Shown here: piece by piece, positions 1-6,405 of the stretch
Layout of the letters: the number at the start of each line of letters is the position of its first letter
Numbering within the stretch: position 1 is the stretch's first letter
Assembly: GCA_038329845.1 (NCBI GenBank)
Contig: JBBQNJ010000112.1
Location: 1 to 10,141, forward strand
DNA from: JBBQNJ01 sp038329845
GTDB lineage: Bacteria; Planctomycetota; Phycisphaerae; Tepidisphaerales; Tepidisphaeraceae
DNA length: 10,141 bases
Direction of reading: 5' to 3'
Notes under the pieces: model-generated
What the model was told of the DNA's origin: nothing
Databases searched by the model: none
Seen by the model: the letters and a program-made list of their open reading frames with translations, nothing else
Position numbers and translations under genes: made by a program

Positions 1-59
1 ACGTGTTGAAGTGTCTTGCGTTCCTCATCCGTGAGGCGAACGATGTACTTCTTGAGCAT
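1..59 (-). CDS. IS630-family-like transposase, N-terminal fragment (runs off the window)
   Basis: Only the first 19 codons are visible; the gene continues beyond base 1. The peptide reads MLKKYIVRLTDEERKTLQH. This is the opening I associate with IS630/Tc1-mariner-type transposases: a KKYIVRLTDEER start that leads into a helix-turn-helix DNA-binding region. A purine-rich ribosome-binding stretch (AAGGAAGG followed by GGTGG) lies just upstream of the ATG at 59, which supports this start. The DDE catalytic domain is outside the window, so it is unknown whether the element is intact. It is transcribed in the same direction as, and downstream of, the phosphoketolase gene. The identification rests on a short motif remembered from the family, so it is likely but not certain. 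Confidence 0.65.
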   Translation of the reverse strand, partial: MLKKYIVRLTDEERKTLQH

Positions 60-140
60 GGCACCACCTTCCTTGGTTGATGTCATCATCGACCCGACCG
101 CCTGCGGGCCGTGATCCTAAATCGGAGGCATGACAATGCA

Positions 141-153
141 CGAGCCGCAATTA
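141..153. repeat. 13-base direct repeat, copy 1
   Basis: CGAGCCGCAATTA is identical to the copy at 247-259, with starts 106 bases apart. On the minus strand this copy overlaps a TATAAT hexamer. It could be a transposase-binding or terminal sequence of the adjacent IS630-like element. The role is inferred only. Confidence 0.5.
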
Positions 154-155
154 TA
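150..155 (-). promoter_or_regulatory. Possible -10 box for the transposase
   Basis: The minus strand reads a perfect TATAAT here, about 90 bases upstream of the transposase ATG. At 17-base spacing the upstream hexamer is ATCTCA, a poor -35 match. The call rests on the -10 alone and is weak. Confidence 0.25.
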
Positions 156-246
156 CCGCTCGCGGACTTCAGTGAGATATCCGCAACGGCTCGGAACCTG
201 CGGGATATTCCGGTTTTCCCCAAGCGAATCGTCTGAATAGGGACCG

Positions 247-259
247 CGAGCCGCAATTA
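247..259. repeat. 13-base direct repeat, copy 2
   Basis: Second copy of CGAGCCGCAATTA, 27 bases downstream (minus-strand sense) of the phosphoketolase stop. The bases flanking the core diverge from copy 1. Confidence 0.5.
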
Positions 260-286
260 AAACATCTTTGATGGCTATCGCGCGTT

Positions 287-2719
287 TTACGTGAAGTTTT
301 TCCATTTCCAATTTCGGATCTCCGGCAGATCCTGGCCATTCTTGTCAATGTATTGCTTGTGCTCGATGAGCTTGTCCTTGAGCTGCTGCTTCAGGTAGAG
401 GCCCTTGTCGCCGGTCTGCGGCAGGCGATCAATGGTGTCCATCACGAGATGGAAGCGGTCGAGGTCGTTGAGCACCGTCATGTCGAAGGGGGTGGTGATG
501 GTGCCCTCCTCCTTGTAGCCGCGGACGTGGATGTTGTCGTGGTTGGTGCGGCGGTAGGTCAGCCGGTGGATCAACCACGGGTAGGCATGGAAGGCGAAGA
601 TGACCGGCTTGTCCTTGGTGAAGATCTCGTCGAAATTCGTGTCGCTCAAACCGTGCGGATGCTCGGTTTGCGGCTGGAGCTTCATGAGGTCAATGACGTT
701 GACCACCCGGATCTTCAGGTCGGGCAGATGCTCACGCATGATCGATACGGCGGCGAGCGTCTCCAGCGTGGGCACGTCGCCACAACAGGCCATGACCACA
801 TCGGGCGCGACGCCGTGGTCGTTGCTGGCCCACTGCCAGATGCCGATGCCCTCGGAGCAATGCTTGACTGCGGCATCCATCGTCAGCCACTGCGGTGCCG
901 GGTGTTTTCCCGCAATCACGACATTGACGTAATGGCGGCTGCGCAAGCAGTGATCCATCACCGAGAGCAAGCAGTTGGCATCGGGTGGAAGGTAAACCCG
1001 CACGACCGCGGCCTTCTTGTTCATGACGTGATCGATGAAACCCGGATCTTGGTGCGTGAAGCCGTTGTGATCCTGCCGCCAGACATGCGAGGCCAGCAGG
1101 TAGTTCAGCGAGGCAATCTTCCGCCGCCAGGGCAGGTGCGCTGTGACCTCCAGCCACTTGGCGTGCTGGTTGTACATCGAATCGATGATGTGAATGAACG
1201 CCTCGTAGCAGTTGAAGAGCCCATGCCGCCCGGTGAGCAGGTAGCCTTCGAGCCAGCCTTCGCATTGGTGTTCGCTGAGCATCGAGTCCAGCACGCGTCC
1301 GGCGGGCGCGAGGAATTCGTCGTTCGGCACGGTCGCGGCGTCCCATTGGCGGTTGGTCGCTTCAAAGAGGGCCCCGAGGCCGTTGGAAAGCGTCTCGTCG
1401 GGACCGAAGACCCGGAAATTCCGCTGCGCGCTGTTTAGCTTCGCCACATCGCGCAAGAAGGGTCCGAGCACACGGGTATCGCCAACGCCGCGGACCCCCG
1501 GCGACGAAACGTCCTCCGCGTAGTCGCGGAAATCGGGCATCCGCAGGTCACGCAGTAGTTTGCCGCCGTTGGCGTGGGGATTGGTGCCCATGCGTCGTTC
1601 GCCTCTTGGCGCAAGTTCGGCCAAATCCGCCTTGAAGCGGCCCCGTTCGTCGAAAAGTTCTTCCGGTCGGTAGCTCTTGAGCCAGACTTCAAGGAGCTTG
1701 AGATGTTCGGGATGGGTGGCCGGATCGGAGAGTGGCACTTGATGCGCTCGGAACGTGCCCTCGATTTGCAGACCATCGACGACCTGGGGCCCCGTCCAGC
1801 CCTTGGGTGACTTCAGTACGATCATCGGCCAGCGCGGTCGCGTGAGGTCGCCCCGAGTGCGGGCCTTCTCCTGAATGGCCTTGATCTGCGCCACGGCCGT
1901 GTCGAGTGCCTTGGCCATGGCTTGGTGCATCAGCGCGGGTTCGTGCCCTTCAACGTAGATGGGCGTCCACCCATAACCGCGGAACAAATGTTCCAACTCC
2001 TCGGGTTCGATACGGGCAAGAATGGTTGGATTGGCGATCTTGTAGCCGTTCAGATGCAGAATCGGCAGCACCGCACCGTCGGTGGCCGGATCAAGAAACT
2101 TGTTGGAATGCCACGCCGTGGCCAGGGGTCCGGTTTCCGCTTCGCCGTCGCCGACGACGCAAGCGACGATCAGGCCGGGATTGTCAAACACCGCACCGAA
2201 CGAATGACTGAGCGAATAGCCCAGCTCGCCGCCCTCGTGAATCGAACCAGGCGTTTCCGGCGAGGCGTGGCTGGGAATTCCCCCAGGAAACGAGAACTGC
2301 TTGAAAAGCCTTTTCAGCCCGGTCTCGTCCTGACTGATGTCCGGATAGATTTCGCTATAGGTGCCTTCCAGGTATGTATTGGCCACCACGGACGGCCCGC
2401 CGTGTCCCGGGCCGGAGACGTAAATCATGTCCAGGTCGTATTTCTTGATGACCCGATTCAAGTGTACGTAAATGAAGTTCTGCCCGGGCGTCGTGCCCCA
2501 GTGCCCAAGGAGCATGTGCTTGATATCCGAGAGCGCCAGCGGTCGCTTCAGTAGCGGATTATCGCAGAGGTAAATCTGCCCGACCGACAGATAATTGGCG
2601 GCACGCCAATAGGCGTCGATCTTGCCGAGCAGGTCGGGCGTAAGCGGCCCGCTTACGTTGAGTGGCCCGGCGGAATCGCCGTGGGATTGAAAGGCAGGTC
2701 TGAGTTGGTCGATAGTCAT
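287..2719 (-). CDS. xfp: Phosphoketolase (xylulose-5-phosphate/fructose-6-phosphate)
   Basis: This thiamine-diphosphate enzyme cleaves xylulose-5-phosphate (and, in many members, fructose-6-phosphate) with inorganic phosphate. The products are acetyl-phosphate plus glyceraldehyde-3-phosphate or erythrose-4-phosphate. It acts in the cytoplasm. The protein has 810 residues, a full length for the family. Visible landmarks are SGPGHGG (102-108), the ThDP/Mg signature GDGEAETG (190-197) followed by the Asn of HSNKF, GPDETLSN (439-446) with the conserved Glu442, and HNGFTHQDPGF (551-561). The His551-Asn552 pair matches what I remember as the HN-type subgroup; I would not infer substrate range from that alone. 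The start is supported by AGGAG seven bases upstream of the ATG. The gene lies 25 bases after the stop of a small membrane protein gene and is probably cotranscribed with it. It is the last metabolic gene before an IS element. No frameshift or missing motif was noticed. Confidence 0.96.
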   Translation of the reverse strand: MTIDQLRPAFQSHGDSAGPLNVSGPLTPDLLGKIDAYWRAANYLSVGQIYLCDNPLLKRPLALSDIKHMLLGHWGTTPGQNFIYVHLNRVIKKYDLDMIYVSGPGHGGPSVVANTYLEGTYSEIYPDISQDETGLKRLFKQFSFPGGIPSHASPETPGSIHEGGELGYSLSHSFGAVFDNPGLIVACVVGDGEAETGPLATAWHSNKFLDPATDGAVLPILHLNGYKIANPTILARIEPEELEHLFRGYGWTPIYVEGHEPALMHQAMAKALDTAVAQIKAIQEKARTRGDLTRPRWPMIVLKSPKGWTGPQVVDGLQIEGTFRAHQVPLSDPATHPEHLKLLEVWLKSYRPEELFDERGRFKADLAELAPRGERRMGTNPHANGGKLLRDLRMPDFRDYAEDVSSPGVRGVGDTRVLGPFLRDVAKLNSAQRNFRVFGPDETLSNGLGALFEATNRQWDAATVPNDEFLAPAGRVLDSMLSEHQCEGWLEGYLLTGRHGLFNCYEAFIHIIDSMYNQHAKWLEVTAHLPWRRKIASLNYLLASHVWRQDHNGFTHQDPGFIDHVMNKKAAVVRVYLPPDANCLLSVMDHCLRSRHYVNVVIAGKHPAPQWLTMDAAVKHCSEGIGIWQWASNDHGVAPDVVMACCGDVPTLETLAAVSIMREHLPDLKIRVVNVIDLMKLQPQTEHPHGLSDTNFDEIFTKDKPVIFAFHAYPWLIHRLTYRRTNHDNIHVRGYKEEGTITTPFDMTVLNDLDRFHLVMDTIDRLPQTGDKGLYLKQQLKDKLIEHKQYIDKNGQDLPEIRNWKWKNFT

Positions 2720-2724
2720 GGCTT

Positions 2725-2730
2725 ACTCCT
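2725..2730 (-). promoter_or_regulatory. Ribosome-binding site of xfp
   Basis: AGGAGT on the minus strand sits about five to seven bases before the ATG at 2719. It fixes the phosphoketolase start in the short gap after the miniprotein stop. Confidence 0.7.
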
Positions 2731-2744
2731 GTGGTTGAATCCGC

Positions 2745-2966
2745 TCAGGGTAGATTCATTTCGGGTGTTGTTTGAACCGCACGTTTGCCGGGCCTCAAGG
2801 ACAAGTTGTCCGTCATCACGTAGACAAGGATGAGCCCGAGCATCAGCACCACCGCGATCCAGACGCGCCAATCTCGATGCGCATGTCTGAGGAAATGGTG
2901 ACGTCCGTGCGCGTGGTCCCGTGGCTTGGTTCCTTGGCTCTCCACGCTGTGCTTGTTATCGCTCAT
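2745..2966 (-). CDS. His-rich single-span membrane miniprotein, unknown function
   Basis: I do not recognise a named family. From the ATG at 2966 the product has 73 residues. The hydrophilic N-terminal part carries six histidines between residues 18 and 30 (DHAHGRHHFLRHAH), interspersed with arginines. One hydrophobic segment follows at about 36-51 (WIAVVLMLGLILVYVM), then a short polar tail. The positive charges before the span suggest the N-terminus and its histidines face the cytoplasm. The ATG at 2966 has GGAG a few bases upstream and is preferred to an in-frame GTG at 2996, which would add ten residues and has no evident ribosome-binding site. The gene ends 25 bases before xfp, so the two are probably cotranscribed. 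Metal binding or tethering of a partner are guesses. The 244-base gap upstream (2967-3210) contains no gene I can support and no convincing promoter. Confidence 0.7.
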   Translation of the reverse strand: MSDNKHSVESQGTKPRDHAHGRHHFLRHAHRDWRVWIAVVLMLGLILVYVMTDNLSLRPGKRAVQTTPEMNLP

Positions 2967-3210
2967 TTCGCTCCGATCAACATGCGCGTCTTGCACAATG
3001 GGCTTGGCGAAAACAGGAAACAGCTGACGGGGTCGAACAACAGAAGGCGTTCGATCGACTCCGTCGGTTTACTCGCCAACAGGGCCTGCCAGCATCCCCC
3101 GGGCTGCCCTTCGTTTAGTCAGCCGACTCAGCGCCAACCTGATCTTATGCCGACTCGATGAACATTCGTGTTGTAGCACCCCCGGCGAACAAGGCCAATG
3201 AAGGAAATAC

Positions 3211-3900
3211 CTATTGTTTTATCTGGCGAGATGCGAGCAGGCTGGGCAGATCGTACCCGAGCAGGTCGCCGATGTGCTCGACCGTGATGTCCGCGGGTGG
3301 GCATTCGGCCAGCGCCGCCGGATCGTGTGCATAGTGACCCTGCCGCGGGAAGACCGTTGTCACACGTTCGCCCCACACCTTCTTCACCGCCGTGAGGATG
3401 TGCAGCTTGTCGTCTACCAGGACGTAATGCTCTGCCGGATATCGCCTCTGGATGTCCGCCAGCGCCTGCTCCTTATGGATGTAAATCAGCACCCGGCCGT
3501 CCACCGCGTTGTACAAGCCGGATCGCTCGATTTTGTGCGGCTGAAAGACCGCATCCCCATCTGACAAGATCGCTGTCCGACCCCAGTCGCTGAGGCGCAC
3601 CAGCAGATCGAGGGCACCCGGAAACAGGAGATCGGCAAATGGATAGTTGAGCAGAAACGCGGCAGCTTCGAGGCACTGCTGATCGAGCGGATCGCGAAGC
3701 CGGTAATGCTGCAATGCGTCCAGATAATCGACGTAGCCATTTCCCACGCGCAGCGCCTCAAAAATTTCCCAGTACTGTTCTGCGCGATCAGGTCCGATGA
3801 TCCGGCTCAGATGATTCGTCCAGTCCGCGACCAGCCGGTCGCCATCGAGCAGCGTGTCATCCACATCAAGCAGAAACACCACCGGAACACGGTTCGTCAT
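3211..3900 (-). CDS. HAD-superfamily hydrolase (probable phosphatase)
   Basis: The product has 229 residues, typical of a haloacid dehalogenase-superfamily phosphatase. Motif I is DVDDT (12-16), with Asp12 the expected nucleophile and Asp14 the general acid/base. Motif II is the Ser113 of ILSDGD. Motif III is probably Lys143 in HKEQAL. Motif IV is the acidic pair of LVDDK (163-164). A helical cap domain fits roughly residues 20-95. The start at 3900 forms an ATGA overlap with the zwf stop, indicating translational coupling, and GAGGTG lies upstream. An in-frame extension to 3978 would run inside zwf and lacks family similarity. The substrate cannot be read from the sequence. The coupling to zwf and gnd suggests a sugar-phosphate or phosphorylated metabolite, perhaps metabolite repair, but this is inference. 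It is not a recognisable 6-phosphogluconolactonase. Confidence 0.88.
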   Translation of the reverse strand: MTNRVPVVFLLDVDDTLLDGDRLVADWTNHLSRIIGPDRAEQYWEIFEALRVGNGYVDYLDALQHYRLRDPLDQQCLEAAAFLLNYPFADLLFPGALDLLVRLSDWGRTAILSDGDAVFQPHKIERSGLYNAVDGRVLIYIHKEQALADIQRRYPAEHYVLVDDKLHILTAVKKVWGERVTTVFPRQGHYAHDPAALAECPPADITVEHIGDLLGYDLPSLLASRQIKQ

Positions 3901-5294
3901 GTGGGCACCTCGTTCGGTGTTGGGTTCTGCCACCGCCCATCGGCGGCGATAAGCGTGTCGGCCTCTTTCGGCCCCCAACTGCCTCGCTTGTAGGGGCAGG
4001 CCCGGTGATGGTTCTTCAAGACAGGCTCGACCACCGCCCAGGCGGCCTCAACCGCGTCTTCACGGGTAAACAGCGCGCCGTCACCGGCCATGGCATCGCC
4101 CAGAAGCCGCTCGTAGGGGGCTTCTTCGCCGGGTTGCTCTTCAATGAGGTAGAGTTCCCGCTGGTCGCCGATGAACTCCTTCCCGGCACGCTTGACGCGG
4201 GCGGCGAGGGCGACGGCTGAACTGGGCGAGAGCCGGAAGCGCAGGTAGTTGGCCCGTCCAGTCGTTGACGCCGAGTCGGCAAACAGCTTCTGTGGCGGCC
4301 GCTTCAGCTCCACCAGGATCTCGGCCGCCGTTTCGGCCAGATACTTCCCGGAGCGTAGGAACCAAGGCACCCCCTCCCAGCGCCACGAGTCGATGAACAG
4401 CCGCAGCGCGCAAAAAGTCTCGACATCGGATTTCTTGGCCACGTCCCGCTCCTTGCGGTAGCCGGCGTACTGGCCGCGTACCACGTCATCCGGTTTCAGG
4501 GGGCGCATGGCCTGAAATATCTTGGCCTTTTCACTATGCACGGCACCATAGCCCTGATAGGCGGGAGCTTCCATCGCCAGCAGCGCGACGATCTGAAAGA
4601 GGTGGTTCTGGATCACATCGCGGAGGCAGCCGGCCGATTCGTAAAATGCCCCCCGATTTTCCACGCCGAAGTTCTCGGATAGCGTTATCTGGACGCTGGA
4701 GACGTAGTTGCGATTCCAAATCGGCTCCAGAAACGAATTGGCGAAACGGAAATAGAGGATATTCATGATCGCTTCCTTTCCGAGGAAGTGATCGATGCGG
4801 AAAATGGAGTCTTCCGGGAATACCGAATGCGCGATGCGATTTAGCTCGCGTGCGGATGCCAGGTCGCGGCCAAACGGTTTTTCGACGATGACGCGCGCGT
4901 GATTGGCCAACCCCGCGGTGCCAAGCCCTTGGATCACGGTTGCGAAGAGCGAAGGCGGGATGGCGAGGTAGTGCGCGGGGCGCTGAGCACTACCCAGTGT
5001 TGTTTTTATGGCCGCGAATGTACTCGGGTCTTTATAGTCCCCACTCACGTACCTGAGCAGAGACAACAACCTGTCCAGAGCACGCGGGTTGTCGATCCCT
5101 CCCGACCGCTTGATGCTGTCCGTCACGCGCTTGCGGAGCTTCGCCAGGCTCCACTTCTCGAAGGCGACGCCGATCACCGGGAACGTCAGGGTGCCCCGTT
5201 TGACCAACGCATAAAGTGCCGGAAAGATCATCTTGTGGGCCAAGTCGCCGGTAACGCCGAAGAGCACCAGCGCATCTGAATGAGAAGCAGGCAT
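3897..5294 (-). CDS. zwf: Glucose-6-phosphate dehydrogenase
   Basis: The enzyme oxidises glucose-6-phosphate to 6-phosphogluconolactone, the first step of the oxidative pentose phosphate pathway, in the cytoplasm. The protein has 465 residues, slightly shorter than the common 480-510. The dinucleotide-binding motif is GVTGDLA (13-19). EKPFG lies at 138-142, the substrate-site signature RIDHFLGKE at 166-174, and the expected catalytic base His231 in IQNHLFQ. The loop after the second strand reads GVAFEKW (42-48). Classical enzymes have an arginine at about residue 45 that binds the NADP 2'-phosphate, so NAD use is possible. The start is chosen at the ATG at 5294, six bases after a strong AAAGGAGG. 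A GTG three bases earlier (5297) is the alternative. The start shares one base with the gnd stop, and the stop overlaps the HAD start, so gnd-zwf-HAD form a translationally coupled unit. Confidence 0.96.
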   Translation of the reverse strand: MPASHSDALVLFGVTGDLAHKMIFPALYALVKRGTLTFPVIGVAFEKWSLAKLRKRVTDSIKRSGGIDNPRALDRLLSLLRYVSGDYKDPSTFAAIKTTLGSAQRPAHYLAIPPSLFATVIQGLGTAGLANHARVIVEKPFGRDLASARELNRIAHSVFPEDSIFRIDHFLGKEAIMNILYFRFANSFLEPIWNRNYVSSVQITLSENFGVENRGAFYESAGCLRDVIQNHLFQIVALLAMEAPAYQGYGAVHSEKAKIFQAMRPLKPDDVVRGQYAGYRKERDVAKKSDVETFCALRLFIDSWRWEGVPWFLRSGKYLAETAAEILVELKRPPQKLFADSASTTGRANYLRFRLSPSSAVALAARVKRAGKEFIGDQRELYLIEEQPGEEAPYERLLGDAMAGDGALFTREDAVEAAWAVVEPVLKNHHRACPYKRGSWGPKEADTLIAADGRWQNPTPNEVPT

Positions 5295-6325
5295 CACACG
5301 CCTCCTTTCGCGGCGGCAGTCTTTTCCTCGTGCCCGCCGAACTGGTACCGCAGGGCGGACATCACCCGGTCACCGAAGTCGGCCTCGCCGCGAGAGCTAA
5401 AGCGATCGTAGATCGCCGCACTGAGGACGGGAGCGGGAACGGACTCATCAATCGCGGCCACGATCGTCCAGCGTCCCTCGCCCGAGTCCGACACCCGGCC
5501 GGTGAACTTTCCCAAGTCGGGGTTCTTGAGTAACGCGATGGCCGCGAGGTCCAGCAGCCAGGAAGCGATGACGCTGCCGCGGCGCCAGACCTCGGCGATG
5601 TCCGGTAGGTTCAAATCGTACAGATAGCGCTCGGGGTGGCGTAGCGGGGTCGTTTCGGCATCAACGGTACGTTGTGTTTTGCCGACATTGGCGTGATGGA
5701 GGATGTTCAGCCCCTCGGCGTAGGCCGCCATGATGCCATATTCGATCCCATTGTGGACCATCTTCACGAAATGGCCCGCGCCGCTCGGGCCGCAGTGCAA
5801 GTAGCCGTGTTCCGCGGTGCCGCCGACTTTCTCTCGACCTGGGGTCCGTGGCGCTGCTTCAACCGGCGGCGCCAGGGTGTCAAAGATGGGATCGAGGTGC
5901 CGAACGGCCGCCTCGTCGCCCCCGATCATCAGGCAATAGCCCCGCTCTGCTCCCCAGACTCCTCCGCTGGTCCCGACATCCACATAATCGATGCCGTTCG
6001 ATTTCAGCTCGGCGGCGCGCTTGATATCATCGTGGTAATAGGAGTTGCCTCCATCGATGACCACGTCACCAGATTGGAGGAGCGGAACGAGGGCCTTGAG
6101 CGTGGGATCGACCGCCGGGGCCGGCACCATCATCCAGATGGCGCGGGGCTTACTCAGTTTATGCACGACATCCTCGAGCGAGGTTGCTCCGACCGCTCCT
6201 TCTTTGACGAGGGTCTGCACTGCTTCCAGATGAAGGTCGTAAACAACACACCGGTGACCGGCCTTCAGGAGACGGCGCACCATGTGGGTTCCCATCCGAC
6301 CCAATCCGATCATGCCGAGTTCCAT
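5294..6325 (-). CDS. gnd: 6-phosphogluconate dehydrogenase (decarboxylating), short type
   Basis: The enzyme converts 6-phosphogluconate to ribulose-5-phosphate and CO2 with reduction of NAD(P). The protein has 343 residues, matching the short GndA/YqeC-like class rather than the roughly 470-residue NADP enzymes. The Rossmann motif is GLGRMG (7-12). The second strand ends in VVYD with Asp30, a residue typical of NAD-using dehydrogenases. The substrate-site motifs are DGGNSYYHDD (91-100), DVGTSGGVWGAERG (116-129), and GHFVKMVHNGIEYG (184-197), with the presumed catalytic Lys188 and Glu195. The ATG at 6325 has AAGGAAG upstream and begins exactly at the conserved MELGMIGLG. An in-frame extension to 6481 would overlap the upstream gene and adds no family sequence. 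The stop overlaps the zwf start. Confidence 0.95.
   Translation of the reverse strand: MELGMIGLGRMGTHMVRRLLKAGHRCVVYDLHLEAVQTLVKEGAVGATSLEDVVHKLSKPRAIWMMVPAPAVDPTLKALVPLLQSGDVVIDGGNSYYHDDIKRAAELKSNGIDYVDVGTSGGVWGAERGYCLMIGGDEAAVRHLDPIFDTLAPPVEAAPRTPGREKVGGTAEHGYLHCGPSGAGHFVKMVHNGIEYGIMAAYAEGLNILHHANVGKTQRTVDAETTPLRHPERYLYDLNLPDIAEVWRRGSVIASWLLDLAAIALLKNPDLGKFTGRVSDSGEGRWTIVAAIDESVPAPVLSAAIYDRFSSRGEADFGDRVMSALRYQFGGHEEKTAAAKGGV
5301..5308 (-). promoter_or_regulatory. Strong ribosome-binding site of zwf inside the gnd 3' end
   Basis: AAAGGAGG on the minus strand lies within the last codons of gnd. Spacing is three bases to the GTG at 5297 and six to the ATG at 5294, which favours the ATG. Confidence 0.7.
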
Positions 6326-6372
6326 GGTTCTTCCTTCTGCAAAACCGTGACGACGTTGCGAATTACTCACCA

Positions 6373-6402
6373 GCCGACGCACCCGGCCCGCCACGGGTCG
6401 GC
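6373..6402. repeat. Imperfect palindrome between the glucan hydrolase gene and gnd
   Basis: On the minus strand the 30 bases can fold with GCCG pairing to CGGC and ACCCG pairing to CGGGT, around an eight-base loop and a small bulge. It starts a few bases after the hydrolase stop. No T-run follows, so it is not a classical terminator. It could be a processing or mRNA-stability hairpin that sets unequal expression of the two genes. The fold was judged by eye. Confidence 0.35.
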
Positions 6403-6405
6403 ACA

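Larger units (their letters stand above)
60..286. other. Intergenic region between phosphoketolase and transposase, probably holding one IS end
   Basis: I recognise no gene in these 227 bases. They should contain the upstream end of the transposase-bearing element, because IS630-type elements usually have only a short lead before the transposase. A 13-base direct repeat (CGAGCCGCAATTA) occurs at 141-153 and 247-259. An 8-base inverted pair is also present (CCGCGAGC at 244-251 and GCTCGCGG at 158-165). I could not place the terminal inverted repeat or a TA target duplication because the other IS end is outside the window. No hairpin followed by a T-run is seen after the phosphoketolase stop. 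Confidence 0.4.

Noticed and set aside
117..311. Minus-strand ORF of 64 codons overlapping the xfp 3' end
   Set aside because: It starts inside xfp with no ribosome-binding site that I can identify, crosses the probable IS boundary, and shows no domain I recognise. It could be a short translated piece at the IS edge, but nothing supports that.
353..1438. Long plus-strand ORF (361 codons) opposite phosphoketolase
   Set aside because: Same antisense register effect; the opposite strand encodes conserved phosphoketolase throughout.
2967..3210. Possible promoter or terminator between the HAD gene and the miniprotein gene
   Set aside because: Several partial -35-like TTGNNN words and a weak AGTC/GACT hairpin exist, but none has a correctly spaced partner or a T-run, so I cannot support a site.
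3901..3978. N-terminal extension of the HAD hydrolase
   Set aside because: It lies inside zwf in another frame. The ATGA overlap and motif I position near residue 12 support the start at 3900.
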